Origin: Cunninghamia lanceolata
Taxonomy: Eukaryota > Streptophyta > Pinopsida > Cupressales > Cupressaceae
Direction of reading: 5' to 3'
Assembly (NCBI GenBank): GCA_027924645.1
Contig: BSBN01000849.1
Location: 13,028,859-13,092,858 of the forward strand
DNA: 64,000 nucleotides
In this document: positions 35,653 through 47,284 of the stretch, piece after piece
Position numbering within the stretch: position 1 is the stretch's first letter
Layout: each line of letters begins with the position of its first letter
Made by a program: the position numbers and the translations under genes
Notes under the pieces: model-generated
What the model saw: the letters and a program-made list of their open reading frames with translations, nothing else
Database searches by the model: none
What the model was told of the DNA's origin: nothing

Positions 35653-35837
35653 GTTACATCTACCATTTTAGTGTAGTTCCTATTAGCCTTCACCCCAAAA
35701 TGCAAGATTTGTGCCTTCTAGTTTATTTTTAGGATGTATTTGAGAATATAGAGAAAACGTATGATATTGCAATGGTCAAGTACTATGGTGTGCAAATTTT
35801 CATGAAGGAGCTCTACAACATTGGCTTTACAGATGGC

Positions 35838-35990
35838 CACCATAAATAGCTCTAGAGTTCCTACTTTAATGCTAGCTCTAGAGATGCCTCACAAAACTAG
35901 CTCTAGAGATGCCTCATAAAGCTAGCTCCAGATTTTCAACTCTGGAGTTGCTACATATAAATGGCTCTAGAATTCCATCCATAGGGTTAC
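35838..35990 (+). repeat. Array of GCTCTAGAG motifs
   Basis: A GCTC(C/T)AGAG-like palindromic core recurs every 25-40 bp. The same array is found in R copy 2 (about 41140-41270) and copy 3 (about 49420-49560), so it belongs to the R family. Confidence 0.7.
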
Positions 35991-36360
35991 CATTTAAAAG
36001 TTTTCTCCATAGCTCCTATGCAGAATTAGCCCCTGAGTATCTAAGCTACAATGTTGTTACATAGAATTGGCTTCAGAATTGTTATTTCAAAAAGGGTTCT
36101 CAAGTTCAAACAGTTCCAAATTATTTTAACATGCCTCTCAAGTATTTGATATAAAATTATTTGATACTTTTGTGGAATGGCATTGGTGAACCCCACTTCT
36201 ACAAAAACTTGATCCACATGATATAAAAGATGGAAGAAGTTTTGGAAAAAAATAATTTTATTATTTTTAAAAAAATAATAAAATATGGTATAAGGTAAGA
36301 GGGGGCCAGCCAAACATAGGGGCCACAAGCTAAAGTTTACTAGTTTATTACATTTTAGAT

Positions 36361-38160
36361 AGCTAGATAGATATTGACTTATTATAAATAAATATAATAT
36401 ATAGATATATATAATAATAATAAAGTTTACTAGGAATGCTAAATAGATAGATATTAAATGCAAATATGGTTATGAGAACAAAATACCCTCTTTCATATGT
36501 TGCAAAACATGGGATGTTTTTACAAATGACTATTTGCAAATACATTATTATGTAGTATTTATGAGAGCATTATAGTAGCGATTATCATAGTATTATCATA
36601 GCATATCATCTAAGATTTGTTGGACGCTTTTTTGTTCTCATTGATCATTCGGTCAAGTCATTAAGGATTTAACCAAGAATTTGAATAGAGCAATTTGACA
36701 GATTCTCTAAAGGTAATAAATCCTTATGTAAATCCAAACACCAAAAATCAAGGCAACCAAGTTCTAAACTACACAATTGTCCAAAATGGGTCCCAAATCA
36801 AATCTATGACTTGTAGATTTGTATTTACACACCTTGCTCCTAAGTCCATGCACTTGAAGATCACTTTGGCACCTACAAAAGTCAAATTTATAGGTCAACA
36901 ATAGATTACAAATATTTAAGACCTTGATGAACGACTTCCTAACATTTAAATAGAGTTGGGAGCCTATTGATGATTCGGTCCCAGGGTATGTTTGGAAGCC
37001 ACATGATAAGATCTTCCTTCTTCTAGCATTGTTTAGCTACTTAGTTATGTTTGGGCTCGACCCTTCTTAGTTCTCATCTTCGTTTTGGACTCTGTCACTT
37101 TAAGACTTTGTGGGTGTGCCTCTCTACTACCATGGTTTTTTTGTGAGTATTGTACTATTACTTTTTTCTTAATATAATGTTTAATAAGAAGTATTCATTG
37201 AAAAAAAAAAGATAAGTATATATGCATTTAATTTATTTAACTTTTCCATTTATTTGAGCATTTAATTTTCTATAATTTTCAGTGATCAACCCCGACTCTT
37301 AAATCCAATGAAGGAAAGACAACAGATTTGCATGATCATGTGTATCGATCCCCACACATTCACATAATTATTAACCATGATCCCTATATGCCTAAGCTTT
37401 GCCTCAAAATCCACATTCCCCTATCTTGGGTCATTTCAATAGCACTTGAGAGTGATCACACATGACATAGAAAAAATATTTTTCTACAACTCAAGAGGCT
37501 CTCACCCTTTCCTCATAGTCAATAGAAGCTGACTTAGTATACACTCGTGTGAGGATTTATTACATCAAGTTGTATTTAAAGACATTCATTAGAGCATTAA
37601 TTCATCATCTAATCATCATTCAAAAACCTTGAGCACTAAGGCGTATTCACAAGAAGACTTCTATTTGGAACATTAAAAAGAAAAATACTATTGCATCAGA
37701 ATCAACATTTAGATCACTTGCATTGTATGTCTGTTGTCTACCCATAGTCATTATGACTGTAAAATTCGTCCAATCAAGGGGGTTCACATAGGAAAGCTTG
37801 TCCTTTGTGATTTGACAACTTCTCTAAAGTATTTTTAAATATCACCAATTCTTATGAGAGAGCAAACTAGGCAATAGAAGTGCACAATGAATTAAATCAG
37901 AACCGCAAGTTACAAATTGAAATTGTGTTTGTATGAAAATAATCTATTTTTCTACATTAAATGACCAAACCTTACACTAAAACAAATCTTTATCTTCTTC
38001 ATTGTTCCACCAACTAAACACATATCCCTTTATATTTAATTTCCTAAATACCAACCCAACTCTTAATTTATGTTGGTAGAGAAATTTAATTAATTGACCT
38101 GGATGTTCCATTAAGAAATTATAAGGGTGAGGGCTTTCTTCGAACCTTCATTTACCGATT
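36361..38160. other. AT-rich spacer, possible LINE tail
   Basis: No gene recognised. Near 37100-37210 the order TTGTACTATTACTTTTTTC, TTAATATAATG, then a run of 10 A resembles the 3' end of a plant LINE or a reverse-transcribed mRNA. No upstream reading frame supports it. Confidence 0.3.
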
Positions 38161-38176
38161 TTTTAAAAATCAAATA

Positions 38177-38182
38177 TTTATT
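38177..38182 (-). terminator. Possible poly(A) signal of the calmodulin-like gene
   Basis: AATAAA on the minus strand, about 160 bp after the stop codon, a usual 3' UTR distance in plants. Confidence 0.45.
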
Positions 38183-38339
38183 GCATTCAGCAAAGAAAAA
38201 AGTAACTTTCAGGATAAAGTACAGTATATGGTGATGACATTACTTAATAGTAATGGTTGTCTAGATCGGCCACAGTGGAGAAATTGGCCATAGATACTCC
38301 TCCAGAGATATAATTTTGTATTTACAAAGACAGGGGACT

Positions 38340-38807
38340 TCATAAAGAGACTGCAGAAGACATCATATTTTTGAATTCAGAGAAATCTAACACCCCATTG
38401 CAGTCTGAATCAAATCTACATATCATTTTCTGGCACTGTTGTGGGTGTTGGGTGTGTGAGATTAATCCTAGCACGGAGAGTACTCGTTGCAGCTCTTCAC
38501 AAGAGATATATCCGTCTTCATTCTCATCAAAAATCTTGAACGCCTCCATCAAATCATCTGACTCATTTTCTTCTTCATCTTGTTCGCGATTGAAGATGAA
38601 GTGATACAAATCAACGAACTCTTCAAAATGAAGGATATCGCTACAACCCTCTTCACGTTTGTTTCTCAATACAGATCTCAAGTCTTCTTCTGACATTGGT
38701 ATTCTGATCTTGTTTAAAAATCGACAGATTTCATTCATAGTAGCGGCTCCATCTGCATTTTCGTCCACCATATCATATACTCTTCGAATTTCACTCAGAT
38801 CGGCCAT
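38340..38807 (-). CDS. Calmodulin-like EF-hand protein (CML), 155 aa
   Basis: An intact, intronless frame of 155 codons starting MADLSEIRRVYDMVD. EF-hand 1 has the loop DENADGAATMNE (residues 15-26). Hand 2 is degenerate (around 48-64, no Asp-rich loop). Hand 3 has DENEDGYISCEE (94-105) and hand 4 DSDCNGVLDFSE (133-144), both canonical. An acidic linker (about 74-86) joins the two halves. Size and layout fit the plant CML group near CML3/5/7. Such proteins bind calcium and pass the signal to target proteins in the cytosol or nucleus. No signal peptide or membrane segment is seen. A TATA box and ABRE lie upstream. It is the only intact gene here, with transposon copies on both sides. The exact orthologue cannot be told; the family call is firm. 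Confidence 0.92.
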   Translation of the reverse strand: MADLSEIRRVYDMVDENADGAATMNEICRFLNKIRIPMSEEDLRSVLRNKREEGCSDILHFEEFVDLYHFIFNREQDEEENESDDLMEAFKIFDENEDGYISCEELQRVLSVLGLISHTQHPQQCQKMICRFDSDCNGVLDFSEFKNMMSSAVSL

Positions 38808-38925
38808 TTTAAGGATAACAAACGCAGTGATGATCTATAAGCCTATAACAAGAGCAGACCCGAAAATCAATATACTTGGCAATGAAATAGAAATTGTTAA
38901 ACAATATGAGTTGTGATTGCAAGGA

Positions 38926-38937
38926 TTTTATAAGAGG
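38926..38937 (-). promoter_or_regulatory. TATA box of the CML gene
   Basis: CTCTTATAAAAT on the minus strand, about 120 bp upstream of the ATG, implies a 5' UTR of about 90 bp. Confidence 0.6.
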
Positions 38938-39047
38938 CAGAAAAGAAGGTTGGAGGGCATTGCAAGGAAGAAGGAAGGATTCGCAATTTCACAGCCCTTC
39001 ACCGACCAGAAAAGTTGAAGGAAGACTTGGAACGGTAGCTTTTTTTC

Positions 39048-39057
39048 ACACGTGTCG
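39048..39057 (-). promoter_or_regulatory. ABRE/G-box-like element upstream of CML
   Basis: ACACGTGT with ACGTGTC on the plus strand, about 115 bp upstream of the TATA box. This core is bound by bZIP factors in abscisic acid and stress responses; a role here is inferred from position only. Confidence 0.45.
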
Positions 39058-39140
39058 CTTTTGTCTTTGCTTCTCGGAAAACTGTTCATTTTTTCATTCT
39101 CCTTTTAGTCGTGAGATGACGTTTTCTCTTTGGTTGTTAT

Positions 39141-41760
39141 TGCGGCTAGCCTACCACGCGTGGAATTTGTGTCTGACACACAGTATTAGGAACCCCACGT
39201 ATGTCGTGGGAGAGAATTTGTGGATTATTTTGGAAGTGGAAAGTTGAGTTCTCTTTATACCTGGTCTACTAAGATGGACGGCCATAAACTAGTCAATGAG
39301 TTTCATAACAAGTGGCATAGTACTGATCTTTGAAATACTCTTACACCATGCTTTTGTAGTCAATAGAATTTGTCTTGTTTTATAATGTAGTATTGTTTTG
39401 ACATATTTTATTTTGCATGTTTTCTTTATTTGTATTTGATATATGGGAGAGGATTCAGTATCTGCCTTTGTTCCAATAACTGTCATGATCCGGCACACCT
39501 AAGCTCCCAATTAAATATATGAAAAATAGTAGTTGAGAAATAATATACTGGTCAAAGTTTAATAAAGAACCAATATATATGCACATATACATGTGTAATA
39601 ATACACTTCACTTGTCACATCAAACAAACAACCAATCATATGGTGACACATAAGGCGATCGATATTAGGTGCCTTGGTGCACATGTTTCGGTTTAACCTT
39701 TTTTTGGGTGTTTTTGGACAACTCGACAAAGATGTAGTTGATTAGGATGCATCGTTGATACCCAGAACCCCAAACAATAGCTTTAAACTCTTAAGTCACA
39801 TACGAAGAAACACAAAAATTTTCAAAAAAATCTAATGTACCATGTAGGAGCTTAGGGTGTGCAAAGTTAGGGTGGGCGGGTACTGGGTCCTCTCCCATAT
39901 GTCTATTTTAAAGATTAGATATTTCATTTTATTCTTAAAGTATTAATATTTAATAATAAATATAATATTAGTGATGTCGTTTAATAATAAAATAGTTTTG
40001 AAGCAAAATTTAATAATTTGTTTTCATTTAAAAATAATAAAAATATCAATAAAATTTATGACCTATTTTTTACTAGATTTGTGAAATAAATGGAATAGGT
40101 ACCTAAAAATGATATATGTTAGTCTTTTACATAAATTTACATAAACATGTATGCTTGAAAACAACAAACTTTAATATGGTATTAGAGCTTTAGAATCTTC
40201 ACTTCATGCAACATACAAGTATAAAAATCCATAATCTACAGTTTTATATTTTTTTACATTTTTACTTATTTCTTTGCAAGTAAGTTTCAAGCACAAAATT
40301 TAGTGGCTTACTACCAATAACCATTTATATGCTTTCATCATCCCTTCATAGGATCTTGGTTGATCAGAAACTAGTGAATATGGTGGGCTACTAAGGGTTG
40401 AAGCTAATTTTTTTCTAGAATTCCCCTAGGCTAGAACTTTGTGGTTGGCATCTGTTAAATACAAAGTTTAGCTTCCACATACCTCACAGTATATAGGAAG
40501 CACCTATTTGGGGTTTTATTTTAGAAAAGTACAAAGAAATTATGTTTCAAAAAAATATAGAGAGATTTAGTTTTAAAAAGGTGTAAAGAATACGGAGGGT
40601 TATTTTTGGAAAAAAAAGGGAAGTGAATTATTTTGTTCTATGCAAAATTTTGCAACCTATGTGAAAAATTCCCATAGAAACAAAAAAAATACATTTTATT
40701 TTGTTTTGCTTCTTGAGCAATAGCACCATTGTGATTTTGTCATCATGGTGATCATTTTTGTATGTACTTCTATTTTTCAAAAATAAATCCATACAAAAAA
40801 AATTGGGATTAAGTAAAAGTTAGGTGGCAACGCCTCAATTTTCGATTACACCTTTGAGAAGAAAATAGCAAAAAATATTGCTCCTAGTAATAACACTACT
40901 ATTAAAGACTATATTAATAGTAATTGGGCATGAGATTCAAACAATCAAAAGTCAACTATAGGTTACATCTATCATCTTAGTGTAGGTCTTATTAGCCTTC
41001 ACCCCAAAATGCAAGATTTGTGCCTTATAATTTATTTTTAGGATGTATTAACATGTTAGAGAATATAGAGAAACCATATGATATTGCAAAGGTCAAGTAC
41101 TATGGTTTGGAACTTTTCATGAAGGAGCTCTACAACATTAGCTCTAGAGATGGTCTTCATAGCTAGCTCCAGAGTTCCTACTTCAACACTAACTCTAGAG
41201 ATGCCTCACTAAACTAGCTCCAAAGTTTCAACTCCGGAGTTGCTACATATAAATGGCTCTAAAATTCCATCCCTAGAGTTACCATTTCAAAGTTTGCCCT
41301 GGAGTTCCTATATAGAATTGGCTCCTGAGTATCTATTCTATAGAGTTGTTACATAGAAGTGGCTTCAAAATTGTTCTTTCAGAAAGGGCTCTCGAGTTCA
41401 GATAGCTCCGAAATATATTAGCATGCCTTTTGAGTATTTGACAGAAAATCATATGATACTTTTGTGGAATGACATTGGTGGGCCCCACTTCTACAAAAGC
41501 CTGATCCACTTGACATAAAAGATGGAAGAAGTTCAAAAAAAATTAATTTTTTTTAAATAATAAAATATGGTATAAGGTAAAAGGGGGCAGCTAAACATAA
41601 GGGCCACATATTAAAGTTTACTATTTTATTACCTTTTAGCTCCACTTATAACTCTTATCTCATTTCCTAAAATCTTAGGATTTTCCATGTGAAAAGGGGG
41701 CTTACATAATATCTAAAGGACACACCATTTATATTATTTTTGCAACCCTCTCCTGCTTAG
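39141..41760 (+). mobile_element. Non-coding LTR-like repeat R, copy 2
   Basis: Begins near TGCGGCTAGCCTACC and matches copy 3 from TGTGGCTAGCCTACC (41807). The first part (39141 to about 40165, which includes a 452-bp insert) is followed by TGGTATTAGAGC (40177-40188), like a tRNA-Met primer site. The rest has the same GATCAGAAACTAGTG, GCTCTAGAG array and GTATAAGGTAAAAGGGGGC blocks as copy 1. No gene is encoded. Copy 3 follows in the same direction, so copies 2 and 3 read LTR, internal, LTR, internal. It starts about 330 bp upstream of the CML start codon. Confidence 0.7.
39445..39896. mobile_element. MITE-like insertion with terminal inverted repeats
   Basis: The 452-bp insert begins GGGAGAGGATTCAGTATC and its end reads GGGAGAGGACCCAGTACC on the other strand, matching at about 18 of 22 positions with transition differences only. 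ATAT flanks both sides. R copy 3 has the empty site (GATATATGTTTATTT near 42076), which shows the insert is an addition. No coding sequence. The superfamily is not resolved, because the 4-bp ATAT could be part of a shorter or longer duplication. Confidence 0.8.
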
Positions 41761-41806
41761 ATTGGTGTAGGAAGCATCTTTTGCACACTCAACTTCCTTT
41801 CAAGAT

Positions 41807-43448
41807 TGTGGCTAGCCTACCATGCATGGAATTTATGTATCTGACACATAGTATTGGGAACCCCACGTATAGGTATTTTCAGTTGAAATTTCAGTTGTCT
41901 TTATAATCTACTATGATGGAGGGCCATAAACTAGTCAATGAGTTTCATAACAAGTGGCATAGTATTGATCTTTGAAATAATCTTAACAATAGATGATGTT
42001 TTGTGTAAATAGAATTTGTCTTGTTTTATAATGTATTGTTTTGACACATTTTATCTAGGAAACATTTGTATTTGATATATGTTTATTTTAAAGATTTGAT
42101 ATCTAGCTTTGTCCTTAAAGTATTAATATTAGTGATGTCATTTAATAATAAAATAGTTTTGAAGTAAAATATGACATAAATAATTTGTTTTCATCTAAAA
42201 ATAATAAAAATATAAATAAAATTTATGACCTATTTTTTACTGGATTTGTGAAATAAATGGAATAGGTACCTAGAAAAATGATATATGTTAGTCTTTTACA
42301 TAAATTTATCTCAACACATATGCTAGAAAACAACAAACTTTAATATGGTATCAGAGCTATAGAAGCTTCACTTCATGTAGTATACAATTATAAAGATCAA
42401 CAATCTACAATTTAATATTTTTATCTGCATATTTAGATCTCTATTGCAATTTTACTTTTTTTTTGCAAGTAAGTTTCAAGCCTAAAATTTAGTGGCTTAC
42501 TACCAATAACCAGTTTTATGCTCTCATCCTTCCCTTCATGCGATCTTTGTTGATCATAAATTGGTGAACATAGTGGGGTACTAATGGTTTAAGCTAGTTT
42601 TTTTCTAAAATTCCCCTAGGTTACAACTTCATGGTTGGCAACTACTAAATACAAAGTCTAGCTTCCACATACCTCACAATATATAGGAAGCACCTATGAT
42701 TTTTTTGCCAATAGGAAGTCTTTGAACCATTTATTTTTGTGGTACATTAATAAGTAGTTAGCCCTAAGAAGTTACTCTCAACATAACTTAGGTACAAGAT
42801 AGTGCATCTATGAGATAGTGGAATCCTATATAGTTAGTGCCCTAAAAATTGGGTCGTGTTCACTATTTACTAATGGGATAAATATATTAAGTAGTCTACA
42901 AGTCAAACACACATAAACCTAGTATTTCCCAACATCACTCTAGTTATTCTTAGAATTTCTATGTTTGAGATCAATTGCATGCTATTTGGGGTTTTATTTT
43001 TTAAAAGTACAGAGAAATTATGTCTCAAAAAAGTATAGAGAGATTTAGTTTCAAAAAAGTGTAAAGTTCATACAAAGGAATATTTTTGGTGAAAAAGGAA
43101 AGTGATCTTTTTTTGTCTGTACAAAATTTTGCAACCTGCGTGAAAAAATCCCATTGAAACAAAAAATACATTTTTTTGTTCTGCTTCCTGGGAAATAGCA
43201 CCATTGTGATTTTGTCATTATGGTGATAATTTTTGCATGTATTTCTATTTTTCAAAAAAAAATTCTCATACAAAAAAATTGGGATTAAGTACAAGTTAGG
43301 TGGCAACTCCTCAATTTCTGGTTACACCTTTGGGAAGAAAATAGAAAAAAATCTTGCTCCTAGTAATAACAACACTATTGAAGGCTATACTAATATTAAT
43401 TGGGCATGAGATCCAAACAATCAAAATTCAACTAGAGGTTGCATCTAC
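41807..43448 (+). mobile_element. Non-coding LTR-like repeat R, copy 3, left part
   Basis: Matches R copy 2 from its start. The primer-site-like TGGTATCAGAGC is perfect at 42346-42357. The LTR-like part would be about 530 bp (41807 to about 42335). The repeat is interrupted at 43449 by a copia element and resumes at 49234. Confidence 0.75.
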
Positions 43449-43682
43449 TGTTAGTGTGTTAAGTTTTTAGCATAGGGATAATTAGTTTTTCCCGTAGGGT
43501 GGTTTTTCCCGTAATAGGTAGTTTTCCCACCCATCAAATATTTCATGCCTTTAAAAGGGTTGTACACTATGTAGTTTATCATCTCATCATATATTTTCTT
43601 TTCTGGTGAAATAGCTTCGTGATGTTGCTTCTCTCTCTATGAAGGTTTTGACGAGCAGATTGGATCCCTGTGTATGTTAACA
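43449..43682 (+). repeat. 5' LTR of the short-LTR copia element
   Basis: Starts TGTTAGTGTGTTAAG and ends TATGTTAACA, directly followed by the primer site. A tandem GTTTTTCCCGTA motif lies near its start. Confidence 0.95.
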
Positions 43683-44724
43683 TGGTATTAGAGCCTTTTT
43701 TTTGCCTCTCCTTCTAATTTTGAGAGTTTTCATCAGAATAGTTTGAGATCATCTGGTTGTTGCAGTTGTTTCTGCATTTGCAATTTCTCAAATTTCAAAG
43801 TAGTCTTTACTCTTGGCAAATGCAATTGAATTTGTGCAATTTTTTCTAATTTGGAGGCTACGTAGGAAGTGCGAGGGAGTGCGCAGGAGTTTTTCTCCCT
43901 CTGAGACATCGTGGAGTTTCGTTCCCTTGTTGTGGCATGCTATGGAGTTATCTCCCCTTATTGTGGTGTGGTGACTGCTCCCATGCTGTGGCATTGAACC
44001 AAAAACTAGCTTCATCCTAGCTGCCAGCAGTTCAACCAAGAGCGTTGCTTTCTTTATTGCCCGATTCAAATGTTAGCAAATATTTTCTTTATTATTTTTA
44101 AAGTTTGCAACAACAATTATTTGCTTAGGATTTGTTGTGGTGGGACCGGCGTGAGCTGGTTGAAGTCTTCTTTGAGGTCTTTAATCCCACATTCATCTCA
44201 TGGAGATAGTTTTTACACCTTATATACTCTAGCACTTCCATTGTCTTGTGAAGTTGTGAAAAGCTTTGTGGCTAGTGTTGCATCTTGTGCTTGAACTTGG
44301 AAATTGGAGATTCACTGTCAATGGAGATACCTTGGTGATTTAAAGTCTCTTTACCTAAAAGGCTCAATATTTTATCCCCTATGCTGGTTGTGGTCATGTG
44401 GAGTGACCAGGTGCTGGTGCTTCTGAAGAGCCTAGAATAGGTCTTTTTTTCAAACTTGCACAACTTTTGCAAATGGAGTCCATTTTTGACAAACAAGACA
44501 TTGTCGGAAAGCTACTTCCACAAACTTCGTTGTGAATGAGGTATTTTTCTAAAAATTTTGCCATTTTTTGATAGTTTAAGTAACTTGAAGTTGTAAGATT
44601 GTTTCAATTACTTCTATTAGTATTATTTGGCAAATTTGCTGTTGGGAATTGCAAATTCAATTTTTTATACATTTTGGGGGGGTGTATATTGCATTTTGGT
44701 CCTTTGTGTGTGTCCTTGTGAACC

Positions 44725-45430
44725 ATGTCAGCCCTAAGGATTGAGTTTCTCACCCCGCACAATTATCACACATGGAAGCTCAAAATATCATAGTTGTTGC
44801 AATCTAGGGGGCTTTGGCAAATGTTAGATGTCGATCATCCTGAGTTCACAAAACCATTTCAGTAATTTGTTCATAGAAACAAAATGGATGAGGCTAGAGG
44901 ACTCATAGGTCTCCATGTGTTTGATAATTTGTTGTTTCACATTGTGGAGTGTAAGACACTTAGAGAAGTGTGGGATAAGCTAGTTGAGTTGTATGGTAAA
45001 GTCAATCAGTTTTCAAAATCTTGCAACTTGAAGCCGATCTCACCTCTCTCTCTCCAGATGCCTTCCCCACTATTCAGGATTTCCTTGCCAAGTTCAAGTT
45101 GATTTTGTCACAATTGAAAGCATGTGGTCATGCCAAAGATGAAAAGGAGTGTATTTTCTTGATCTTGTCTAAGCTGAGAGGCCCTTTTCAAGTGTTTGCC
45201 TCCACCTTCTATTCTACTGTGGATGCTATGGGAGAAGACCATAAGATGCCTTCATTTGAACTATTTTGTGATCGATTAACTAGGGAGTAGGCCAATTTAA
45301 TTCAAATGGATGCTCTTCCTAAAAGTCATGCTTTGATGGCTCAATCTTCCAAGGGCAAGGGTAAGAATAAGAAGAAGCCCAAGATAGATTCGTCTATAGG
45401 TGGTGAGCCTCCCTCCAAACCTAAGGCAAA
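44725..45430 (+). pseudogene. copia gag (broken)
   Basis: ATG 44725 opens the frame LRIEFLTPHNYHTWKLKI, a typical copia Gag start, about 1.04 kb after the LTR. Stops occur near 44791 and 44862, and the frame shifts between about 45010 and 45030. It continues as LEADLTSLSPDAFPTIQDF with a stop at 45288-45290 and ends in a Lys-rich tail. It would have formed the particle shell. Confidence 0.85.
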
Positions 45431-46960
45431 GAATGATTAGAATTAATCCTCCTCCTCCTCCTCCTTCAAACTCCGAGGAGTCATCCTTTAAGTCTAAGAA
45501 GAAGAAGGAAAATTGTTCCTTTTGTGGAAAGTCAGGGCATAATGATGCACATTGTTTTGAGAGATTAGCAGCTTTGGAGGAAGCTATGAGGAAGCACAAT
45601 ATTGCCATGCCTAACTCTTCTTCCTTTGGAAAAGGGCAAGCTCTCACAGCAAGGGCTTCATCCTCTACCAGTGACAGTTGGATTCTTGATTATGGTGCTT
45701 CACATCATATGACTCATGTTGAGGATCTTTCAAACTCTATTTCCTATTGTAGTACTTCTCATATTGCAGTTGGGAACTCTTCATAGATTTTGGTTGTAGG
45801 AATAGGCTTAGTTAAGATGCAGGATGGTTGAATTGATGATGTTCTTTTTGTTCCTAATATTTAACACAATCTACTTTCTATCTATTAGATCTGTCATCAT
45901 GGTGATGGAAAGGTAGTTGAGTTTTCTCCCACTGATGTGACTATTCGAGAGTTGCAGGATCCTGAGAAGGTTGTTGCTACAGGGATAGTTGATGATGTGG
46001 CCTATTTGTATAGGTTTGATGCATTTGAGTCTTCATCAGGATCATCCCTTATTTATCATGCAAATTCTGTGAGCAAGGTTTGGCACGAATGGTTTGGGCA
46101 CCTAAATTATAGATATCTTCAATAGATGAGTACACAGAATTTGGTGATTCACCTATCTAAGATCTCTTGTTCTGATGGAGTTTTTCAAGGTTGTGTGCTT
46201 GGAAAACATCATAGGGATCCCTTTCCGAAGGGTATGGCCACATGTGCTTCAGCACTCCTTAAGTTGGTGCATAGTGATCTTATGTCATTCCCAACTCCTT
46301 CATTTTCAGGGGCTAAGTATGTGCTCACCTTTATTGATGACTTATCTTGGTGCACATGGGTGTACTTTCTGAAGTACAAGGATGAGGTTCTTCATTTTTT
46401 CATGACCTTCCTTACATTTGTGGAGAAGCAGTCAAGGTACTCCCTTCAGAAGATTCAAACAGATAATGGGAAAGAATATGTGAATCAGTCATTTCAAGAT
46501 TTTTGTCATGCTTGAGGTATTCTTCATCAGCACACAGTGCCATACGCTCCTCAGCAAAATGGTGTGATCGAGCGGAAGAATAGAACCTTATGGGAGATGG
46601 CCAATTATATGCTTCAGTCTCGATCCATGGCTCCAGCATTTTGGGTAGAGGCTGTCAATTGTGCCAACTACATTCAAAACCGTATGCCTCACAAGGCAGT
46701 GCAGAATATGACTCTCGAGGAGGCTTGGTCTCAAGTCAAGCCCAAGGTGACCTTTTTTAGAGTATTTGGTAGTGATGCATGGACATTCATTCCAGATGGG
46801 AAGCACAAAGAAATGGAGAAGAAAAGTCAATGGTTCATTTTTGTTGGCTATTGTGAGGATGTGAAGGGTTATCAGTTGTTTGATCCTGTCACTCAAGAGG
46901 TATATTTTCATCATGATGTTCATTTTGATGAGTCTTTCACTCTGAAAGACTCACCATCAT
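45431..46960 (+). pseudogene. copia zinc knuckle, protease and integrase (broken)
   Basis: A CCHC knuckle CSFCGKSGHNDAHC is at about 45517-45558. The protease box reads WILDYGASHHMT (about 45679-45714), with Tyr in place of the usual Ser in the DSG triad. The pre-integrase zinc region (VWHEWFGHLNYRYL, then GCVLGKHH) and integrase (VHSDLMSFPTPS, FIDDLSWCTWVYF, IQTDNGKEY, PYAPQQNGVIERKN) keep the catalytic Asp residues that can be seen. Stops lie at 45784, 45828, 45862, 45886, 46123 and 46513; the last open part (46537-46962) is clean. Confidence 0.9.
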
Positions 46961-47284
46961 AGGCCTCTTACTCTCTTCTTCCCACTTCTTCTTTAGATGA
47001 TGTTTTGCTTCATGTTCATGATGATGGTGATGTTCCTCACGATGTTCCTGATGATGTTCATGATGATGGTATTGATCTTGTTGTTGACATTTCTCCATCT
47101 CCTCCTCCTCCACCTACACCCACAAGACCATTATGGGCTTGTACACTTCTTCAAGATGATGGTTCTCTTGCAGGTGATCCCACATCTACACGTTGCACTC
47201 GTTCCTAAACTTCAAGTGTCAGTCTTTCGAGTCATGCTGTTTCTATTGATCCTCAGAAGTTTTCAGATGCTTCAGGTGTTCTGA

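Larger units (their letters stand above)
34118..36360 (+). mobile_element. Non-coding LTR-like repeat R, copy 1
   Basis: Matches copies 2 and 3 over most of its length. It carries a primer-site-like TGATATCAAAGC (34223-34234), a GGATCTTGGTTGATCAGAAA segment, an array of TAGCTCTAGAGATGCCTCA motifs (about 35840-35960), and a GGTATAAGGTAAGAGGGGGC segment near its end. No coding capacity is seen. Its left part does not match the others upstream of 34118. A TRIM sits in it at 35322-35652. Confidence 0.7.

Noticed and set aside
38371..38916. Plus-strand ORFs over the CML gene
   Set aside because: Antisense shadows of a clear EF-hand frame with its own TATA box and poly(A) signal.
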